Position numbers and translations under genes: made by a program
Assembly: GCA_012955965.1 (NCBI GenBank)
Contig: JABBZI010000010.1
Location: forward strand, 62,001 to 126,000
Source of the DNA: Clostridioides difficile
Lineage (GTDB): Bacteria > Bacillota > Clostridia > Peptostreptococcales > Peptostreptococcaceae
Direction of reading: 5' to 3'
DNA length: 64,000 nt
Part shown: piece by piece, positions 35,664 to 44,923 of the stretch
Numbering within the stretch: the stretch's first letter is position 1
Layout: each line of letters begins with the position of its first letter
The notes under the pieces: generated by a model
The model's database searches: none
What the model was told of the DNA's origin: nothing
What the model saw: only the letters and a program-made list of their open reading frames with translations

Positions 35664-37127
35664 GTGACCGATTTAGTTAACACCATTAATGGAATTGTTT
35701 GGTCACCTGTATTAGTTGCAATGTGTTTGTGTATAGGATTATATTTTTCACTGAAGTTAAGATTTTTTCAAATAAAAGATGTAAAAGAAATGTTTACTCT
35801 TTTGCTTGAAGGAGATAGTTCTCATGTTGGAATATCTTCGTTCCAAGGTTTTGCTACATCTATGGCAGGAAGGATAGGAACTGGAAATATAGCTGGTGTA
35901 GCTGTAGCGATAGCAATGGGAGGACCAGGAGCATTAGTGTGGATGTGCATAATGGCTACATTAGGGTCAGCAACTGCATTTGTAGAATCTACTTTAGCTC
36001 AAATATATAAAGATGAGCATGATGGACAGTACAGAGGAGGTCCTCCATATTACTTTGAAAAAGGTCTTGGTTGGAAAAAATGTTCAATTTTATTTTCAGT
36101 GGTTGCAATCATAAGCTATACATTTTTTATGCCTGGCACACAATCAAATACTCTATATCTAGCAATGAATCAAGCATTTGGATTTTCAAAAATGACAATA
36201 GCAGTTACATCTTCTATTGCACTAGGTATAATAATTTTTGGAGGAATTAAAAGAATTGGTTTATTTGCTGAGAAAGTAGTACCTATAATGGGTGGAGCAT
36301 ATCTTATTATGACATTGGTAATAATCATAGCAAATATAAATCTAGTTCCAGGAGCTATTATGACAATGTTTAAATCTGCATTTGGATTTGGTTCAGCTTT
36401 TGGAGGGATGTTAGGTTCAGCAATATCTTGGGGAGTAAAAAGAGGCATATACTCAAATGAAGCGGGAGAAGGTTCTGGAACTTATGGTGCAGCAGCAGCA
36501 GAAGTGAGTCACCCAGCCAAACAAGGATTAGTCCAAGCTTTTTCTGTTTATGTAGACACACTATTAATATGTATGGCTACAGGTATTATGATTATAATAA
36601 CAGGAATGTATAATGTTACAGATGTTTACACAACATTACCAGGTGTAGAACCAGGTCCACAATATGTACAGAGTGCAGTAAATACATTACATCCTCAATT
36701 AGGTGATATTTTTATAGCAATAGTTTTACTACTATTTACATTTACAACATTATTAGCCTTCTCATACATGATGGAGACCAATGTATCTTACTTAGTGACT
36801 AGAATTAAGGCAGAAAAACATGAAAAGCACATAATTAATGTCTGTAGATTTATGCTTATAATATGTGCAGCAATGTGTTGCTTTATAGAACCACTTACAA
36901 GTTGGGCACTTGGTGATATATGTATAGGTATATTAACATATATAAACTTAGTTGGTATATTTACACTAAAAAAACCAGCTATAAAAGCATATTACGATTA
37001 TCAAAGTCAGAAAAATATGGGAGTAAAAAGGAGCGATAGAACTTTTAATCCTATAGAATTAGATATAAAAAATGCTGAATTTTGGGAAAATAAATACATA
37101 AAAGAAAATAAACATGAGTTAAATTGA
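35664..37127 (+). CDS. Alanine/glycine:cation symporter (AGCS family)
   Basis: A membrane sodium-coupled amino acid importer, 487 residues, about 10-11 helices. Typical segments are FQGFATSMAGRIGTGNIAGVAVAIAMGGPGALVWM (substrate/cation site), YRGGPPYYFEKGLG, and WGVKRGIYSNEAGEGSGTYGAAAAEVSHPAKQG. GTG start at 35664 with GGTGGTGAG upstream. It stands alone but neighbours the amino-acid fermentation cluster, so it may supply alanine or glycine. No hairpin terminator was seen after it. Confidence 0.92.
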   Translation: MTDLVNTINGIVWSPVLVAMCLCIGLYFSLKLRFFQIKDVKEMFTLLLEGDSSHVGISSFQGFATSMAGRIGTGNIAGVAVAIAMGGPGALVWMCIMATLGSATAFVESTLAQIYKDEHDGQYRGGPPYYFEKGLGWKKCSILFSVVAIISYTFFMPGTQSNTLYLAMNQAFGFSKMTIAVTSSIALGIIIFGGIKRIGLFAEKVVPIMGGAYLIMTLVIIIANINLVPGAIMTMFKSAFGFGSAFGGMLGSAISWGVKRGIYSNEAGEGSGTYGAAAAEVSHPAKQGLVQAFSVYVDTLLICMATGIMIIITGMYNVTDVYTTLPGVEPGPQYVQSAVNTLHPQLGDIFIAIVLLLFTFTTLLAFSYMMETNVSYLVTRIKAEKHEKHIINVCRFMLIICAAMCCFIEPLTSWALGDICIGILTYINLVGIFTLKKPAIKAYYDYQSQKNMGVKRSDRTFNPIELDIKNAEFWENKYIKENKHELN

Positions 37128-37528
37128 AGATATTTTACAGAGTCCTATACATGTTTTATTTAATTATTTATAATAAAAATTAAATATGAACTTAATATTA
37201 TGTACGCGAGAAAAACTGAAATTTAAAGTAAATCTATTTAAACTTTTAAATTATTGAAGATTACTTTATGAATTTGAAATATAGAGTATTTATATTTAAA
37301 ACTGTTATTTTGGATAGTCGTATATAGTAAGATTATTTATTTTAATAGATAGAAAGATATTTGGATATTCATTGTGTGATTAGATTTTACAGTAGCATTA
37401 TCATTAAATTTTATAAGAAATCTAATAATAATGCTACTGTAGATAGATTATAAGTTCAATATAGTAAATCAAAGTTTATAATAGGATACAAGAGTTAATA
37501 AATAAATTTAGTGGGAGGTAAGATTGAT
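37128..37528. repeat. Intergenic region with a 14-bp perfect inverted repeat (37388-37441)
   Basis: TACAGTAGCATTAT (37388-37401) and ATAATGCTACTGTA (37428-37441) are exact reverse complements separated by 26 bases. There is no T-run after the right arm, so it is not a standard terminator; an operator or an RNA structure upstream of the M20 gene is possible. The rest of the spacer is AT-rich with no gene. Confidence 0.5.
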
Positions 37529-38668
37529 ATGAAAGAAAAAATAACACAGGTGGCGGATTTAAAGAAAGAAAAGATTTTAGGTCTATGTCAATCTTTATAT
37601 GATGAGCCAGAAATTGCCCTACAAGAATATAAGTCTGCTAAAAAAATAGCAGAATTTCTAAGAGAAGAAGGATTTGAGGTTGAGGAAAATTTGGCTGGTA
37701 TGGCTACAGCTTTTAAAGCAACTAAGAAAAATGGTGATGGTCCAAGAATAGCTTTTATAGCAGAATACGATGCTCTTCCAGGTAATGGCCATGCATGTGG
37801 ACATCATTTGATAGCGTCAATGGGAGTTGGAGCTGGAATAGCTCTTTCAAGTATACTAGATACTTACAAAGGAGAAGTAAGTATAATTGGTACACCTGCT
37901 GAAGAAACTGGAGATGGCAAACCTTACTTGATAGAACATGGAGTATTTGATGGATATGATGCAGCAATGATGATACATCCAAATTCAAAGACTTGTGTAA
38001 CACCAGAAATTATAGCAATAGGGGGATTAGATTTCATATTTACTGGAAAAGCATCTCATGCAGGAGCTAAGCCATATAATGGAATAAATGCTTTGGATGC
38101 AGTAGTATTATTATATAATAATGTGAATGCATTGAGACAACAATTGGTAGATGGAACTAGAATACATGGTATCATACTAGAAGCAGGAACTGCTGCAAAT
38201 GTAATACCTGACATGGGAAAAGTAAGACTAGAAATACGAGCAAAAGAGCAAGACTACTTTGATGAGGTAGTTGAAAAAGTAAAAAATTGTGCTAGAGGAG
38301 CTGCAATAGCTACTGGCTGTGAACTTGAGTTTTACCATTTTGAGCCAACTTGCCAAGGCTTAAATGCAAATAAGGTTTTAACAGGTATCTTTACAAAAAT
38401 TATGGAGGAATTTGGTATATATGATGACGATGAACAAGTATTATTAGGTTCGACAGATATGGGAAATCTAAGTCAAATGATACCATGTATACACCCTTTG
38501 ATGAAATTCTCAGAAAATTGCGAAGAGCTACATACAAAGGAATTTCTGAAAGCTTCTATGAATCCATATGCAAAAAACAGAGTGATTGATGGTATAAAGA
38601 TATTAGCTTTAACAGGCTTTAGTTTATTTGAAAACCCAGACTTAATTAAAAAGATGAAAGAAGAGTAG
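37529..38668 (+). CDS. M20-family metallohydrolase (amidohydrolase/AbgB-like)
   Basis: 379 residues. Metal-site segments are EYDALPGNGHACGHHL (about 80-95), AEETGDGKPYLIEHG (about 125-139) and MIHPNSKT (about 150-157), with a dimerisation domain around 175-285 (GKASHAGAKPYNGINALDAV). Members hydrolyse N-acyl amino acids, aminoacyl conjugates or p-aminobenzoyl-glutamate. ATG 37529 is about 9 bases after GGGAGGT; GTG 37511 is upstream of that site. A YfcC-type carrier follows after 24 bases, suggesting import and hydrolysis of one conjugate. Confidence 0.87.
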   Translation: MKEKITQVADLKKEKILGLCQSLYDEPEIALQEYKSAKKIAEFLREEGFEVEENLAGMATAFKATKKNGDGPRIAFIAEYDALPGNGHACGHHLIASMGVGAGIALSSILDTYKGEVSIIGTPAEETGDGKPYLIEHGVFDGYDAAMMIHPNSKTCVTPEIIAIGGLDFIFTGKASHAGAKPYNGINALDAVVLLYNNVNALRQQLVDGTRIHGIILEAGTAANVIPDMGKVRLEIRAKEQDYFDEVVEKVKNCARGAAIATGCELEFYHFEPTCQGLNANKVLTGIFTKIMEEFGIYDDDEQVLLGSTDMGNLSQMIPCIHPLMKFSENCEELHTKEFLKASMNPYAKNRVIDGIKILALTGFSLFENPDLIKKMKEE

Positions 38669-38692
38669 ACTTTAGATAAAGGGGATTTTGCT

Positions 38693-40111
38693 ATGACTAA
38701 TAAAACTGAAGGCAAAAAGAGAAAATTATCATTCCCAGATGCATATGTTTTGATGATAGGTCTCATAATATTTGCAGCTATAATGACCTATATTGTTCCT
38801 TCTGGAACATATAATAGAGTTGAAGATTTAACTACTGGAAATATGCTTGTGCAAGCAGGAAGTTTTAAATATGGAGAACAACATCCAGTCAGTATAATGG
38901 ATGTATTTAGAGCTATACCAAGTGGGCTTGGGAAAAATTCTGTAACAGTTTTCTTTGTACTTATTATTGGAGGTGCATTTGGTATAGTAAATTCTACTGG
39001 CTCACTAGATGCTTTGATTGGAAGAGTTATTTCTAAAAGTCAGGGAAGCAAAAAAGGCGAGATTATAATTACCTGCTTAGTATTGACTTTTGGTTTAGCT
39101 GGTGGAGTGGTAGGTATGTATGAAGAATGTATTGCATTCTTGCCTATATTAATGACTCTGTGTATTGCTTTAGGGTATGATGCTTTAGTTGCTGCAGGTA
39201 TTTTACTTCTAGGGCTCGCATCAGGTTATGGTTCGGCTACTATTAATCCTTTTACTGTAGGACTGGCACAAGGTATTTCTGGATTGCCACTTTTTTCAGG
39301 AATGTGGTTTAGATGGATATTTTGGATTTGTACCATGATTTTACTTTCAACATACATAATTTTTTATTGTAAAAAAATAAAAAAAGACCCAAGCAAAAGT
39401 TTAGTAGCAGATATTGATTATAGCCATTGGCAATTAGATAAGTCTTCCATTAAAGAAAAATTGTCTGCTGGAAATATAAGAGTATTAGTTACATTCTTTG
39501 GTGGGATACTTGCCTTGATGATATTGATTGTAAAGTTTTCTTTGAGTATGTCAGACTTATCAGCTTATTTTTTTGCTTTAGGAATCTTATGTGGAGCAGT
39601 CTATGGAATGAGCCCAAATAAAATTGCTTCTGGATTCGTGAAAGGTATGCAAGAAATGGTCTATCCAGCTATTTTGATAGGATTTGCATCTAGTATAGTA
39701 GTTATATTAGAACAGGGAGTAATTTTAGATTCAATAGTTCATGGATTGTCATTGGTGTTGAATTATGTTCCTAGAATTTTTAGTGGTGGAGTAATGATGA
39801 TTATGCAGTCTGTAATCAATTTCTTTATACCTTCAGGTACTGGTCAAGCTATGGTAACAATGCCACTTATGGCTCCACTTGCAGATGTTATAGGTATACC
39901 TAGACAGGTTGCAGTGTTAGCTTATCAAATGGGCGATGGATTTGCAAATGGAATAGTTCCAACGCTTGGAGTTCTTATGGCTGGAATATCTATTGCTCAT
40001 GTACCTTATACAAGATGGTTTAAATTTGCATCAAAGATAATACTTATGGAATTGGTCTTAGGATTTATATTTTTGATGATTGCAGTACAGATTAATTTAG
40101 GTCCTTTTTAA
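38693..40111 (+). CDS. YfcC-family carboxylate/peptide-type membrane transporter
   Basis: 472 residues, about 12 helices, of the YfcC/DcuC-like ion transporter superfamily. Visible: YIVPSGTYNRVED near the N-terminus, VGMYEECIAFLPILMTL, LGLASGYGSATINPFTVGLAQGISGLPLFSGM, and FFIPSGTGQAMVTMPLMAPLADVIG. Partners of M20 hydrolases in this family (AbgT-like arrangement) import the hydrolase's substrate. Co-transcribed with the M20 gene and closed by a terminator. Confidence 0.85.
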   Translation: MTNKTEGKKRKLSFPDAYVLMIGLIIFAAIMTYIVPSGTYNRVEDLTTGNMLVQAGSFKYGEQHPVSIMDVFRAIPSGLGKNSVTVFFVLIIGGAFGIVNSTGSLDALIGRVISKSQGSKKGEIIITCLVLTFGLAGGVVGMYEECIAFLPILMTLCIALGYDALVAAGILLLGLASGYGSATINPFTVGLAQGISGLPLFSGMWFRWIFWICTMILLSTYIIFYCKKIKKDPSKSLVADIDYSHWQLDKSSIKEKLSAGNIRVLVTFFGGILALMILIVKFSLSMSDLSAYFFALGILCGAVYGMSPNKIASGFVKGMQEMVYPAILIGFASSIVVILEQGVILDSIVHGLSLVLNYVPRIFSGGVMMIMQSVINFFIPSGTGQAMVTMPLMAPLADVIGIPRQVAVLAYQMGDGFANGIVPTLGVLMAGISIAHVPYTRWFKFASKIILMELVLGFIFLMIAVQINLGPF

Positions 40112-40186
40112 GAAATTAAAATATATTTTGATTAAACATATTAAATTATAATATAATAAATTACATTTAAATATAGTTTTGAAAAC

Positions 40187-40218
40187 AAAAGGTGAACTCT
40201 TTAGAGTTCACCTTTTTA
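40187..40218 (+). terminator. Terminator after the YfcC-type gene
   Basis: Perfect 13-bp stem AAAAGGTGAACTC / GAGTTCACCTTTT with a four-base loop and a T-rich end. Confidence 0.92.
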
Positions 40219-40258
40219 ATTTAATTTTCTAATTTATAAAAAAAGTTTTAAAAAAGGC

Positions 40259-40289
40259 TTGACCTGAAGTTAACTTAAGGTTGTATATT
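40259..40289 (+). promoter_or_regulatory. MerR-type promoter and operator
   Basis: TTGACC (40259-40264) and TATATT (40284-40289) are separated by 19 bases, the long spacer that MerR activators require. The spacer holds the near-perfect 20-bp palindrome ACCTGAAGTTAACTTAAGGT (40262-40281). Operators with a GTTAAC core are known for the NmlR/AdhR branch of MerR. The regulator gene is the first gene downstream, so autoregulation is likely. Confidence 0.85.
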
Positions 40290-40321
40290 AAAACAAGATA
40301 CTTATAAGGAGTGTGATGCTT

Positions 40322-40729
40322 ATGACAATTAAAGAAGCTTCAAAACGTACTGGGATATCAGTAGATAATTTACGTTATTATGAGAGGATAGGATTAATAC
40401 CACCTATTCCTAAAAATAAGTCTGGAATTCGTGATTATGATGAACGTGCTATCCATTGGATTGAGTTTGTGATGAAGTTTAAGAAAGCAGGAGCTTCTTT
40501 AGAAGCTATTATTGAATATGTACGACTTGCATGTTCTGATGATGATACAAAGGAAGTACGTAGAGAAATATTGATAGAAGTAAAGGAAGGTTTGACTACA
40601 CAGATTAATAAACTTCAGGAATGTTTAGATGTTGTTGAGTATAAAGTTGAAAATTATTATAACTTGTGTGACCCTGTAACACAACAAATGGTTAAGGAAT
40701 GGAAAGAAAAAGATGAATATAAAAAATAA
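40322..40729 (+). CDS. MerR-family transcriptional regulator (NmlR/AdhR-like)
   Basis: 135 residues: the N-terminal MerR helix-turn-helix with wing (1-70; MTIKEASKRTGISVDNLRYYERIGLIPPI) and a dimerisation coiled coil. Several cysteines occur (in LACSDDD, LQECLD and LCDP). ATG 40322 is about 10 bases after AAGGAG. It uses CGT arginine codons several times, unlike most neighbours, a possible sign of later acquisition. It heads an operon with a flavin reductase and a flavodoxin, which fits control of a thiol, carbonyl or redox response. Confidence 0.9.
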   Translation: MTIKEASKRTGISVDNLRYYERIGLIPPIPKNKSGIRDYDERAIHWIEFVMKFKKAGASLEAIIEYVRLACSDDDTKEVRREILIEVKEGLTTQINKLQECLDVVEYKVENYYNLCDPVTQQMVKEWKEKDEYKK

Positions 40730-40749
40730 AAGAAAAGAGGTAGTTATAT

Positions 40750-41301
40750 ATGAAAAAAGATTTAGGTTCTGTAATAGGATTGTACCCTACACCATTAGTG
40801 GTTGTTGGAGTAGTAATTGATAAAAGACCCAACTGGATGCTAGTAGGACATTTGGGTATTATTGGACATGGCCATATTATGATAAGTTTAGCAAAATCAC
40901 ACTATACAAATAAAGGAATTAGAGAAGGTAAAGTACTCTCTGTAAATGTTGTGGATGAGTCTATGTTGCCGAAAGCAGATTATGTTGGTTGTGTAAGTGG
41001 AAGCAAAATTGATAAATCAAAAGTATTTGAATACGAAATAGGTAATGAAGGTGCTCCACTAATAAAAGAATCAAAACTAAACATGGAATGTTATGTGGAT
41101 GATATTTATGAGACAAATGGGTTTGAAAATTTCATCTTAAAAATAAGTCATACATATGCAGATGAAGAAATTTTAAATGAAGAAAATAAAATCGATTATG
41201 ATAAACTAAAACCAATTTTATTTGAGATGCCTGGTTATACATATTTAAAAACAGGAAATACAGTTGCTAAATGTATGACATTAAAAAATAAGGGGGAATA
41301 G
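40750..41301 (+). CDS. Flavin reductase-like (FMN-binding split-barrel) protein
   Basis: 183 residues with the flavin-reductase/split-barrel pattern: LYPTPLVVVGVVIDKRPNWMLVGHLGIIGHGHIMISLAKSHYT near the N-terminus, then VLSVNVVDESM and ADYVGCVSG. It would bind FMN and reduce it or an FMN-dependent substrate with NAD(P)H. Second gene of the MerR operon, with AAAGAGG upstream; flavodoxin follows after 2 bases. Confidence 0.82.
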   Translation: MKKDLGSVIGLYPTPLVVVGVVIDKRPNWMLVGHLGIIGHGHIMISLAKSHYTNKGIREGKVLSVNVVDESMLPKADYVGCVSGSKIDKSKVFEYEIGNEGAPLIKESKLNMECYVDDIYETNGFENFILKISHTYADEEILNEENKIDYDKLKPILFEMPGYTYLKTGNTVAKCMTLKNKGE

Positions 41302-41303
41302 AT

Positions 41304-41795
41304 ATGAGTAAGAAAAATATTGTAGTATACTTTTCAAGTTCGTCAAACACTAAAAGAATTGCAGAGATTATTCAAAAATACACATTAGCAGATATACAAG
41401 AGATATTTTCAGAAACACCATACACAAAGGATTATAATGCACTAGTAAAACAAGCTCAACAAGAAATACAAAACGGTATTATGCCTAGTATTAAGAAAAT
41501 GTCATATGATTTAAGTAATTATGATACTATTTTTTTAGGTACACCTAATTGGTGGAGTACAATTGCACCACCTATAGCAACTTTACTTAGCCAAAATAAT
41601 TTAAGTGGAAAAAATATTATACCTTTTATTACTCATGGAGGTGGTGGAAAAGGTCATGCTAACAAGGATATAAAAAAATTATGTCCTAATTCAAAAATTT
41701 TGGATATGTTTGATATTTATGGAAATGGTGGAAATACTGCAGAAGAAAAAATTATTTCATGGCTTAAAAGAATAGATATGTATGAACAAAAGTAA
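41304..41795 (+). CDS. Flavodoxin
   Basis: 163 residues of the flavodoxin-4 type. The FMN phosphate loop is FSSSSNTKRIA (11-21); GTPNWWSTIAPPIATLL and FITHGGGGKGHA are the flavin-ring loops. A one-electron carrier or NADPH-linked redox protein. Third gene of the MerR operon. No clear terminator follows; the next gene has its own spacer of 170 bases. Confidence 0.88.
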   Translation: MSKKNIVVYFSSSSNTKRIAEIIQKYTLADIQEIFSETPYTKDYNALVKQAQQEIQNGIMPSIKKMSYDLSNYDTIFLGTPNWWSTIAPPIATLLSQNNLSGKNIIPFITHGGGGKGHANKDIKKLCPNSKILDMFDIYGNGGNTAEEKIISWLKRIDMYEQK

Positions 41796-41966
41796 TATTT
41801 TAGGCTTAGACAATTAATTTAGATAATAGAAATTTAAATAATCCTATATAAATCTAGTACTTATTATACTTTTTAGATTTATGAACTTATTATAGCAAAA
41901 AATATCATGAAAGGTTATAGTTCTAATGATAAAATCAAGTACAAGATATATATAGGAGGTAACAAT

Positions 41967-43085
41967 ATGGAAACTTTAAAAGTAAGAACTTTCGAATTAT
42001 GTGGTACAAACTATGAAATAGGATATGAGTTAGGAAAATCAATTGAAAATATGCCAGAGTTGATATGTGAACAGACTAATAAATCTAATGTTGTAGCTAA
42101 AGAAGAAGAAAAACGTATGATAGAGTTGTTTGATAAATATTGCCCAGGTCTTAATGAAGAATTACAAGGTTTCGCTGATGCTATTCAAGTAGACAGTAGT
42201 CAACTTTTATACTATACTATGACCTATCTTAGACCAGGTTGCAGTCAATTTGCTTTAACACCAGAATTAACTGAAAATGGGCATGTTCTCTTTGCTCGTA
42301 ATTTTGATTTCTCACACCATATGGAAGATTTTGCTTTATGTAAAACTAAAGTGGTTGGCAAATATGCACACATTGGAACTACAGTCATGCAATTTGGAAG
42401 AAGTGAAGGTATGAATGAATGTGGTTTAGGGGTAAGTCAAACATCTTGTGGTTATCCTGTAGGAGGTCAAGAGGGTATGAGAAAACCTAAAATTGTAGGT
42501 TTACAGTTTTGGGCTGTTATTAGATATTTATTAGAAAATTGTAAAGATGTAGAGGAGGCATTAGAATATATAGAAGATATGCCTATTGCATATAACATTA
42601 ATTTATTACTTGCAGATAAGTCTGGAAATATTGTACTTTTAGAAACTTTAGATGGGAAAAAAGAGGTAAAGAGAATAAATAAATTTGAAGATAAGAGAGA
42701 ATATTTTCTTCATTCTACAAATCATATTCATATTGATAAGCTTCATAAATTGGAACCTCAGTCAATGAATAATTCTATTTATAGATATAAGTTAATTAAA
42801 GAATATGTAGATAATTCTAAAAAAATTAGTGAGAGAGATTTAATGGATTTCTTAACTTTAAAATATCCATATGGGTTATCTTGTAATTATTATAATGATT
42901 TTTTTGGAACTTTAAAAAGTATAGTTATGGATTTAAATACAGGAAAGTTTAATATATTATGGGGTGGATTGGAAAGTAATGTATGGAATGTCTACTATTT
43001 AAACGACAATATTAAATCTACAACACAGATAATAAATATAGATATTGAAAAAGCACCATCTGATTTTTTTAAGATGATTGAATAA
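41967..43085 (+). CDS. Ntn-hydrolase of the C45/choloylglycine-hydrolase-like superfamily
   Basis: 372 residues. The predicted nucleophile is Cys92 in YLRPGCSQFAL, followed by NGHVLFARNFDFSHH and EGMNECGLGVSQTSCG, the order found in acyl-CoA:6-aminopenicillanate acyltransferase-like and linear-amide hydrolases. If the family mechanism applies, processing before Cys92 would activate it. Substrate unknown: an acyl amide or peptide amide. ATG 41967 follows TAGGAGGT; the in-frame ATG at 41907 lacks a site. No signal peptide is seen. Confidence 0.75.
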   Translation: METLKVRTFELCGTNYEIGYELGKSIENMPELICEQTNKSNVVAKEEEKRMIELFDKYCPGLNEELQGFADAIQVDSSQLLYYTMTYLRPGCSQFALTPELTENGHVLFARNFDFSHHMEDFALCKTKVVGKYAHIGTTVMQFGRSEGMNECGLGVSQTSCGYPVGGQEGMRKPKIVGLQFWAVIRYLLENCKDVEEALEYIEDMPIAYNINLLLADKSGNIVLLETLDGKKEVKRINKFEDKREYFLHSTNHIHIDKLHKLEPQSMNNSIYRYKLIKEYVDNSKKISERDLMDFLTLKYPYGLSCNYYNDFFGTLKSIVMDLNTGKFNILWGGLESNVWNVYYLNDNIKSTTQIINIDIEKAPSDFFKMIE

Positions 43086-43123
43086 AAAACACATTTGATA
43101 CACTGAAAGAGAGGGTAAATAAT

Positions 43124-43642
43124 ATGAAAAAGCTGATTTTATGTGTTTGTATGTTATGTTTTATTATATCAGGTTATAATTATATTAAAATTACAAATAC
43201 AGAAAAAGAAGCACAAGCCAAGCTACAAGAAGAAACTGTAGATACAAAACAACCAAAAGAAATCATAAACATTAAGGATATTAATAAGGATAATAAAATG
43301 AAAATTCAGGTATCAGGAAATGGAAATACGATTGTATATGAATTGAATGATTCACAGGCAGCAAAGGATTTATATGCACAACTTCCTTTGACAATGGAAG
43401 TAGAAAATTTTAGTACTAATGAGAAAATATTTTATCCACATAAAAAGCTAAATACCACAGATACACCTATGGCAAATGCTGATAAAGGAACATTAGCTTA
43501 TTATTCTCCATGGGATGATGTTGTAATGTTTTATGACTATTCTGGAAGTAACAGTAATCTTTATGAATTAGGGGTTGCTATATCAGGTGAAGATTATATT
43601 GATACACTTTCGAAAACAATCAAGATTACAGTACAAGAATAA
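43124..43642 (+). CDS. Exported cyclophilin-like fold protein
   Basis: 172 residues. An N-terminal signal sequence (about 1-20; KKLILCVCMLCFIISGYNY) is followed by a charged linker and a C-terminal cyclophilin-like domain (about 62-172; KIQVSGNGNTIVYELND, AKDLYAQLPLTMEVENF, KGTLAYYSPWDDVVMFY and LYELGVAISGEDYI). Proteins with this fold often occur beside flavodoxin and aldo/keto reductase genes; their activity is unknown. There is no clear lipobox Cys at the expected place. Confidence 0.75.
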   Translation: MKKLILCVCMLCFIISGYNYIKITNTEKEAQAKLQEETVDTKQPKEIINIKDINKDNKMKIQVSGNGNTIVYELNDSQAAKDLYAQLPLTMEVENFSTNEKIFYPHKKLNTTDTPMANADKGTLAYYSPWDDVVMFYDYSGSNSNLYELGVAISGEDYIDTLSKTIKITVQE

Positions 43643-43719
43643 ATTATAATATGATGAAATCTGATAATAAAACTTATTATTATAGATAGGTTTTACATGT
43701 AATATAAGATACATAAATG

Positions 43720-43761
43720 AGAAATTCTTATTATATCCTAGTAGATATAATAAGAATTTCT
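43720..43761. repeat. Perfect 18-bp inverted repeat before the aldo/keto reductase gene
   Basis: AGAAATTCTTATTATATC (43720-43737) and GATATAATAAGAATTTCT (43744-43761) with a 6-base loop (CTAGTA). No proper T-run follows, so it may be a weak terminator, an operator, a processing site or the remains of a small mobile element. Confidence 0.6.
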
Positions 43762-43815
43762 AATCTTTATATAACATATAGAGTTAGGTTGAAAATTAAA
43801 AATAGGAGGCATTAT

Positions 43816-44667
43816 ATGGAAATAATCAAATTAAATAATAATTTGGAAATGCCATTGTTAGGTTTTGGTGTATTTCAGGTAACTGATTATGAAGAATGTA
43901 AAAAAAGTGTTTTAAATGCATTGCGTACGGGGTATCGTCTAATTGATACAGCAGCTTGTTATGGAAATGAGAAAGCAGTGGGTGATGCAATTCGTGAAAG
44001 TGGGATTTCAAGAGAAGAGATATTTATTTGTTCAAAGGTATGGATTCAGGATGCTGGTTACGAAACAACTAAAATATCTTTTGAAAAGACACTATCTAAT
44101 TTACAAATAGACTATTTAGACTTATATCTTATTCATATGCCTTATGGGGATTATCATGGAAGCTGGAAGGCAATGGAGGAACTTTACCATATGGGAAAAA
44201 TCAAATCAATTGGTGTATGCAATTTCCTACCTGATCGTTTGGTTGATTTGATTTTAAGCCATGATATTACCCCATCAGTCAATCAGATTGAACTTCATCC
44301 ATTCTGTCAGCAGAAAAAATTACGTAATATTATGGAAAAATATGATATTAAGTCTATGGCATGGGCGCCATTTGCAGAAGGACAAAAAAATATTTTTCAA
44401 AATAGTTTGTTGACAGAGATTGGAGCCTCTTATAGGAAAACACCTGCTCAAGTTATTTTAAAATGGCTTAATCAAAGTAGTATCATAGCAATTCCAAAGT
44501 CTGTTCATTTGGAAAGGATACAGGAAAATTATCAGATTGATGACTTTTACCTTTCTAATGCAGATATGGAGAAAATTTCTAATATGGATTTGGAAGATAG
44601 TCTTATTCTTGATATTTCAAATTTAAATGAAGTCTATCGATTGCATAGAATGCGATTTGAACAATAA
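43816..44667 (+). CDS. Aldo/keto reductase
   Basis: 283 residues. The catalytic tetrad is readable: Asp and Tyr in DTAACYGNE, Lys in ICSKVWI, and His in LYLIHMPYG; PKSVHLERIQEN is the NADPH-binding segment. It reduces aldehydes or ketones using NADPH. ATG 43816 follows AGGAGG; an in-frame ATG at 43717 would put the hairpin at 43720 in the coding region. It uses CGT arginine codons and GC-richer codons than the backbone genes, a possible sign of transfer. Confidence 0.92.
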   Translation: MEIIKLNNNLEMPLLGFGVFQVTDYEECKKSVLNALRTGYRLIDTAACYGNEKAVGDAIRESGISREEIFICSKVWIQDAGYETTKISFEKTLSNLQIDYLDLYLIHMPYGDYHGSWKAMEELYHMGKIKSIGVCNFLPDRLVDLILSHDITPSVNQIELHPFCQQKKLRNIMEKYDIKSMAWAPFAEGQKNIFQNSLLTEIGASYRKTPAQVILKWLNQSSIIAIPKSVHLERIQENYQIDDFYLSNADMEKISNMDLEDSLILDISNLNEVYRLHRMRFEQ

Positions 44668-44923
44668 TATTTTCGTAAGAGAAAAAGACATTTTGTGTGA
44701 GTGAGTATTATGCTTTCCTATAGATACTTTGTTCTAAGGGATAATCAAATGCTTAGTTCTTTTTTATTTAATTCTATAAACAATTTAAAAATTGTAAAAT
44801 AATAAAGAGTATATAGAAATGTATTGAATTATTTATTATATTTTAGTATATTAACAAAATAGTATTAATTTAGATAAGTATAGTTACTATTTATAAGAAT
44901 ATCTAATTTAGGGAGGTGTCATA

